A stretch of DNA of 64,000 bases from Hydractinia symbiolongicarpus (taxonomy: Eukaryota > Cnidaria > Hydrozoa > Anthoathecata > Hydractiniidae), in the NCBI RefSeq assembly GCF_029227915.1, contig NC_079875.1, forward strand, positions 13,203,001-13,267,000, written 5' to 3'. Made by a program: the position numbers and the translations under genes. Below, piece after piece: positions 60,901 through 64,000 of the stretch. Below the pieces are notes generated by a model. It was not told the origin of the DNA. It saw only the letters and a list, made by a program, of their open reading frames with translations, and ran no database searches. Within the stretch, counting starts at the first letter, position 1. Each line of letters opens with the position of its first letter.

Positions 60901-63479
60901 TAGCATGCTCGGACTAATCGATTTTAATATTGATAAAGTCGGAATGTTTCATCTTTTTCCATTAATCTGAAGTTTAAGCCAATCAAAACCTGTATTTTTT
61001 GCAAACGAAAGGCTTTCAACCAATCAAATTGCATATTTTTTTGTGTTTATTGAGTGAAATAAAGGCACTGTAGCACGTTTAAAAACACGTTAACAAGTCG
61101 TTCATGGGATAGGATTCTTGGAATGCTTAAGTGAAACAAACGTAGGGATGAGAATAAAAAAGCAAGTTTCGTGAGCATAAGACATAAAAAAGTATCGTAG
61201 ATCCGCAAAAAATTTTCCTTTTTTCTAGTCATGTTTTTCGTTCACCTACTTCGATTACAATTTATCGAAAAAAAGGGGGATTCTCGTGTATTAGCTGTCA
61301 ATTTCTATATATTCATTTTATAATTTCGATAAATCAATTTCGAATAATTAAATCATATCACCACCAAACATAAGCTTGCCCGTTCAATTTTTCGACCCTG
61401 ACTTTAATCAAACTTTCCCTGATATTTCCCTGTATTTCATTCAGATAAGGATCTATTTTAAAATGGAACGAAAAATTTCAGATTTCAAGACTGGCTGTAA
61501 AGAATGTATTCGCATACTTCATCAACCTCCCTTATAATCAACGGCAGCATTTAGCGTTTGCCGTCCATGAGTCTTCATATTTTAAATTTACAACAGCAAA
61601 ATTTTGCCTAAACAACTTCCTAGAAATAAATCCGTGCATGCGATCTTAAGAAATTAAAATTTGCATACTTTTCATGTTTGAAGAACTGAAAAATTATCTG
61701 TGAGGCTTCCTTTGTTGAAATGTTAGAGCGCTTTAAACATTAGAATCATAAGGCAGCCCATTTTGTAAGTAAAACTTATAAGAGAATCTTTTGGAGGTTG
61801 CTTTATTTTCATGATGCATAATCACAAATGGAAGAAATAAAAAGATTGCTACTTACGGATCATTGATGCAAGGGTGAAAGTATTGAATCAACATTATAGC
61901 TGCACCGTTTGATAGCTTATCCAAAAAACTCATTGAACCATATACAAAAGCTCCAGTATCCTGTAAAAAGCAGCAGGTAGTAAAGACAAATTATCTACAT
62001 TACAGTTTCCTTTTTTTTCTAATAAAACACACACATAAACTTACTGAGAAATTTATTCCATTTATTTTATACGTTAATCAAAACACTAGGTAATTTTTAT
62101 TTACGCCAGAGGCACACAGATATTTTAGGTGATAATGGCAAAGGTGAAAATGTTAGATTTTGGGTGTCATTTCGCTTTTTTGAAATCGCTTTCATAGTTT
62201 TCTAATGTTTGACAGAAAATTTTTTTCTAGTCATTAAAAAACATTGCAGGCCTGACACGTTTTTGCAAGCAGCCAATCAAGTTGCAGTATTTTTGTCTAA
62301 TGTTTGGCTTGCGACAATTATTAGCTCTATAGACGAATGACAACATGATAAAATTGCCAGTTAAGTGTAATGAAATGCATATCACCCTTAAACTTGTCTC
62401 TAATTCTCTCGGGACAGGGTTTCATTGTAAAATTTAGAATAGCAACATAAGAAAAGAAACGAAAAAAAAACAGGCCAATGATTTTTAATACATCAAGAGA
62501 AGCAATTTTTGCCAATTTGTTGTTTAAATTTTCTCTTTTACTTTGCGAATCAGGTATTTAAACAATTTTACCTCATTTCCGAACTCTATCTGATCTCTCT
62601 CTCCCATAAAAATTCTACCTACCTATCCCCTTTTAATAATGAAATGCCTAAGCAATATAAATTTTTGTGAATCTAGTGATTTTCAAAATGTTTATTTTGC
62701 GAATAAAGGAATTTTCTCAGGGAGAAAAAATTATGCCAACTGTATAAAGATTTCAAAAAAACAAACAAAAAAAAAACGCTTTCTATGACATATCACACTG
62801 ACCGTGTTCTCTCCAATCATTTCGGATATCATTGCCAACGAATCAATCAACAGCGTTGATCCACCCATACCCAGCAAAACTGTACCACCATAGAGTTGAT
62901 GTTTATTGGAAAATGATAACCCTCTTAGGAAATAAAACCAAGTACTACAAAAAAAGTTTTTTTATAAAGAAGCGGACTTAAAAACAGGTTCGATGAAAAT
63001 TTAAAGAAAAATAAGAATAACAATCAAACCTCGATCCAAATATCAGAATTAATCCAAAGAAGAATGTGAACTGAAAGAAAAATAACAAAAAATTAGAAAA
63101 TAAGTACCAAAAATAACAAGTTTTTTCGTATCGAGTATATCTCAGCAAGAGCCTAACAAAAATATTATGGCTTACATTTTTCTATGAAAGATTTCAATAC
63201 AATTTCTTCAAATTGTACGTTTTTAATAAACTGCAATATGTAAAGGGCGTATCAGCTGAGGGGCGTAGCAAAGGGCGTAGAACCTGAGGAAGGGGGGTGA
63301 TCATTTCTATTACAAACTGTTACGAAAATTTAGGACCGGGAGGATGGCCCTTAAATCACTTCAAACAAAATAAACTTTGCGCTCACCTTAAGACCCAACT
63401 TTGAATTTAACCGCTTTGCAATTAATGAAGCAATTATACCGCTAAAGTATATCACAGCTGGAGCGATAGCAATTGAACT
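57905..63479 (-). CDS. MFSD12: MFSD12-type major facilitator transporter, C-terminal part (5' end beyond window)
   Basis: Exons 5' to 3' in the window: 63387-63479, 63030-63070, 62803-62944, 61857-61960, 58959-59047, 57905-58014. They give 579 nt (192 aa plus stop), all in phase. The translated part has membrane segments ([51 protein letters not shown], an amphipathic helix, [19 protein letters not shown]) and the family-typical block [20 protein letters not shown] with FHPC after it. It ends in a 40-residue acidic/serine cytoplasmic tail. MFSD12 of vertebrates is needed for cysteine import into lysosomes and melanosomes. The upstream exons were not found before position 64000. An open stretch at 63852-63991 after a TTTACAG acceptor is not family-like and is left out. 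Confidence 0.9.
58080..58310 (+). mobile_element. tRNA-derived SINE-like element in the last MFSD12 intron
   Basis: The head at 58080-58146 folds like a tRNA relative, with an A-box-like TGGCCTTGTGG and a T-arm GTGG/CCAC around TTTGCTC. A non-tRNA body follows. No poly-A tail is obvious, and the right boundary is a guess. Confidence 0.5.
59230..61850. other. Large intron of the MFSD12 gene
   Basis: From 59240 to 59670 degenerate internal repeats carry CAAATTTTGT-type strings about every 60-120 bp, which create a 104-codon open frame that is not a gene. The rest, including a TCGATTATTCGAATTCGA-type stretch near 60867, has nothing recognisable. Confidence 0.5.
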
Positions 63480-64000
63480 CTAAACGCATATTTAAAGTAG
63501 AATTGTTCAGAAAATATTAAGAGAATAAATGTGGTTGTACAGTTCACAGTTGGTGAAATAATATGCAGGGATATTTCGTGAATTAAGTTAGTCTTAAATT
63601 TTGTGTTTGTTCGGCGGATGAAATCTAATAAATGACTAACCAAATGACTAACCAAATGAAAGATCAAATAAACACTTTTAAACTTTTAGTCCCTGTGGAC
63701 AAAAAAAGGATTAGGTGCTCATGAAACTCTAGAAAAAAGATGTTATTAGGCTTTTACTAGAGATTGAAATTATAACTTGTTATAACAGTGAAGAAGGGGT
63801 TTCACGATAAAATCTTTTTTTACCTAGATCAAACATATATCAGAGTTACAGGCCAATCATTAGGCCATGTGCATTGTGATTGTTCTGTTGTATTTGTTTA
63901 TACTTAAGAGATATTTTCAATGTTGGACCAAGTGACCTTTTTAACTTTTTCACATGACTTGCTTCACTAGCATCTAAGGCTTGCTTTATACTGTAAATTT
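63480..64000. other. Right edge: MFSD12 intron or upstream region
   Basis: No exon can be supported. Two tandem copies of TGACTAACCAAA at 63634-63656 are the only structure noted. Confidence 0.4.

Noticed and set aside
63852-63991. Open stretch after a TTTACAG acceptor on the minus strand, considered as an upstream MFSD12 exon
   Set aside because: It is basic and hydrophilic, runs to a stop at about 63851 without a good donor, and does not resemble the membrane segment expected before the exon at 63479.
1-64000. CRISPR arrays, bacterial operons, rRNA genes
   Set aside because: None present; spliced animal genes throughout, and the tandem repeats lack the repeat-spacer pattern.

Overview
The window looks like nuclear DNA of an early-branching animal. 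It is AT-rich, its genes are broken into many short exons with canonical GT/AG introns, and the intergenic and intronic DNA is full of small non-autonomous transposons, decayed LINEs and simple repeats. The gene content (PRDM, metazoan FBPase, Rab11-FIP, X11/Mint, MFSD12) is animal. The mixture of CR1-like LINE tails, CCTCGT...CCCAGGG palindromic MITEs and a mini-Helitron suggests a cnidarian, possibly a hydrozoan, but that is an inference from repeat style and not a proven assignment.

Layout. (1) 1-5895, minus: the 5' part of a PRDM-type PR/SET-domain gene that runs off the left edge. (2) 5896-12938: gene-poor spacer. (3) 12982-20472, minus: a complete six-exon fructose-1,6-bisphosphatase (331 aa), with LINE debris in its first intron. 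(4) 20473-25446: spacer with a 741-bp TIR element and an unidentified open frame. (5) 25447-28341 plus and 31554-36340 minus: two convergent, paralogous Rab11-family-interacting-protein (FIP) genes, each with six exons and the same exon/intron phases. The spacer between them holds decayed fragments, a tRNA-like palindrome and a tandem repeat. (6) 36341-39792: spacer with a 134-bp mini-Helitron. (7) 39793-51151, minus: a complete 15-exon X11/Mint (APBA, lin-10) adaptor of 901 aa. (8) 51152-57904: spacer with a decayed LINE reverse transcriptase and MITEs. (9) 57905-63479, minus: the 3' part of an MFSD12-type transporter gene that runs off the right edge.

I built the gene models by hand, joining exons where splice sites, reading phase and family similarity all agree. 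For FBPase, APBA, both FIPs and MFSD12 every junction is in phase.

The most notable observation is the FIP pair. The minus copy carries a C2 domain, a TIG/IPT domain that most resembles that of the exocyst subunit Sec5/EXOC2, and a C-terminal Rab11-binding helix with the canonical YID motif. That is an unusual combination of Rab11-effector and exocyst-type parts. The plus copy keeps the C2 and the C-terminal helix but has no recognisable TIG, and it has YKD where YID is expected, which predicts loss of Rab11 binding. Two membrane-traffic adaptors (the FIPs and Mint) lie next to each other here, but nothing in the sequence shows that they are co-regulated.
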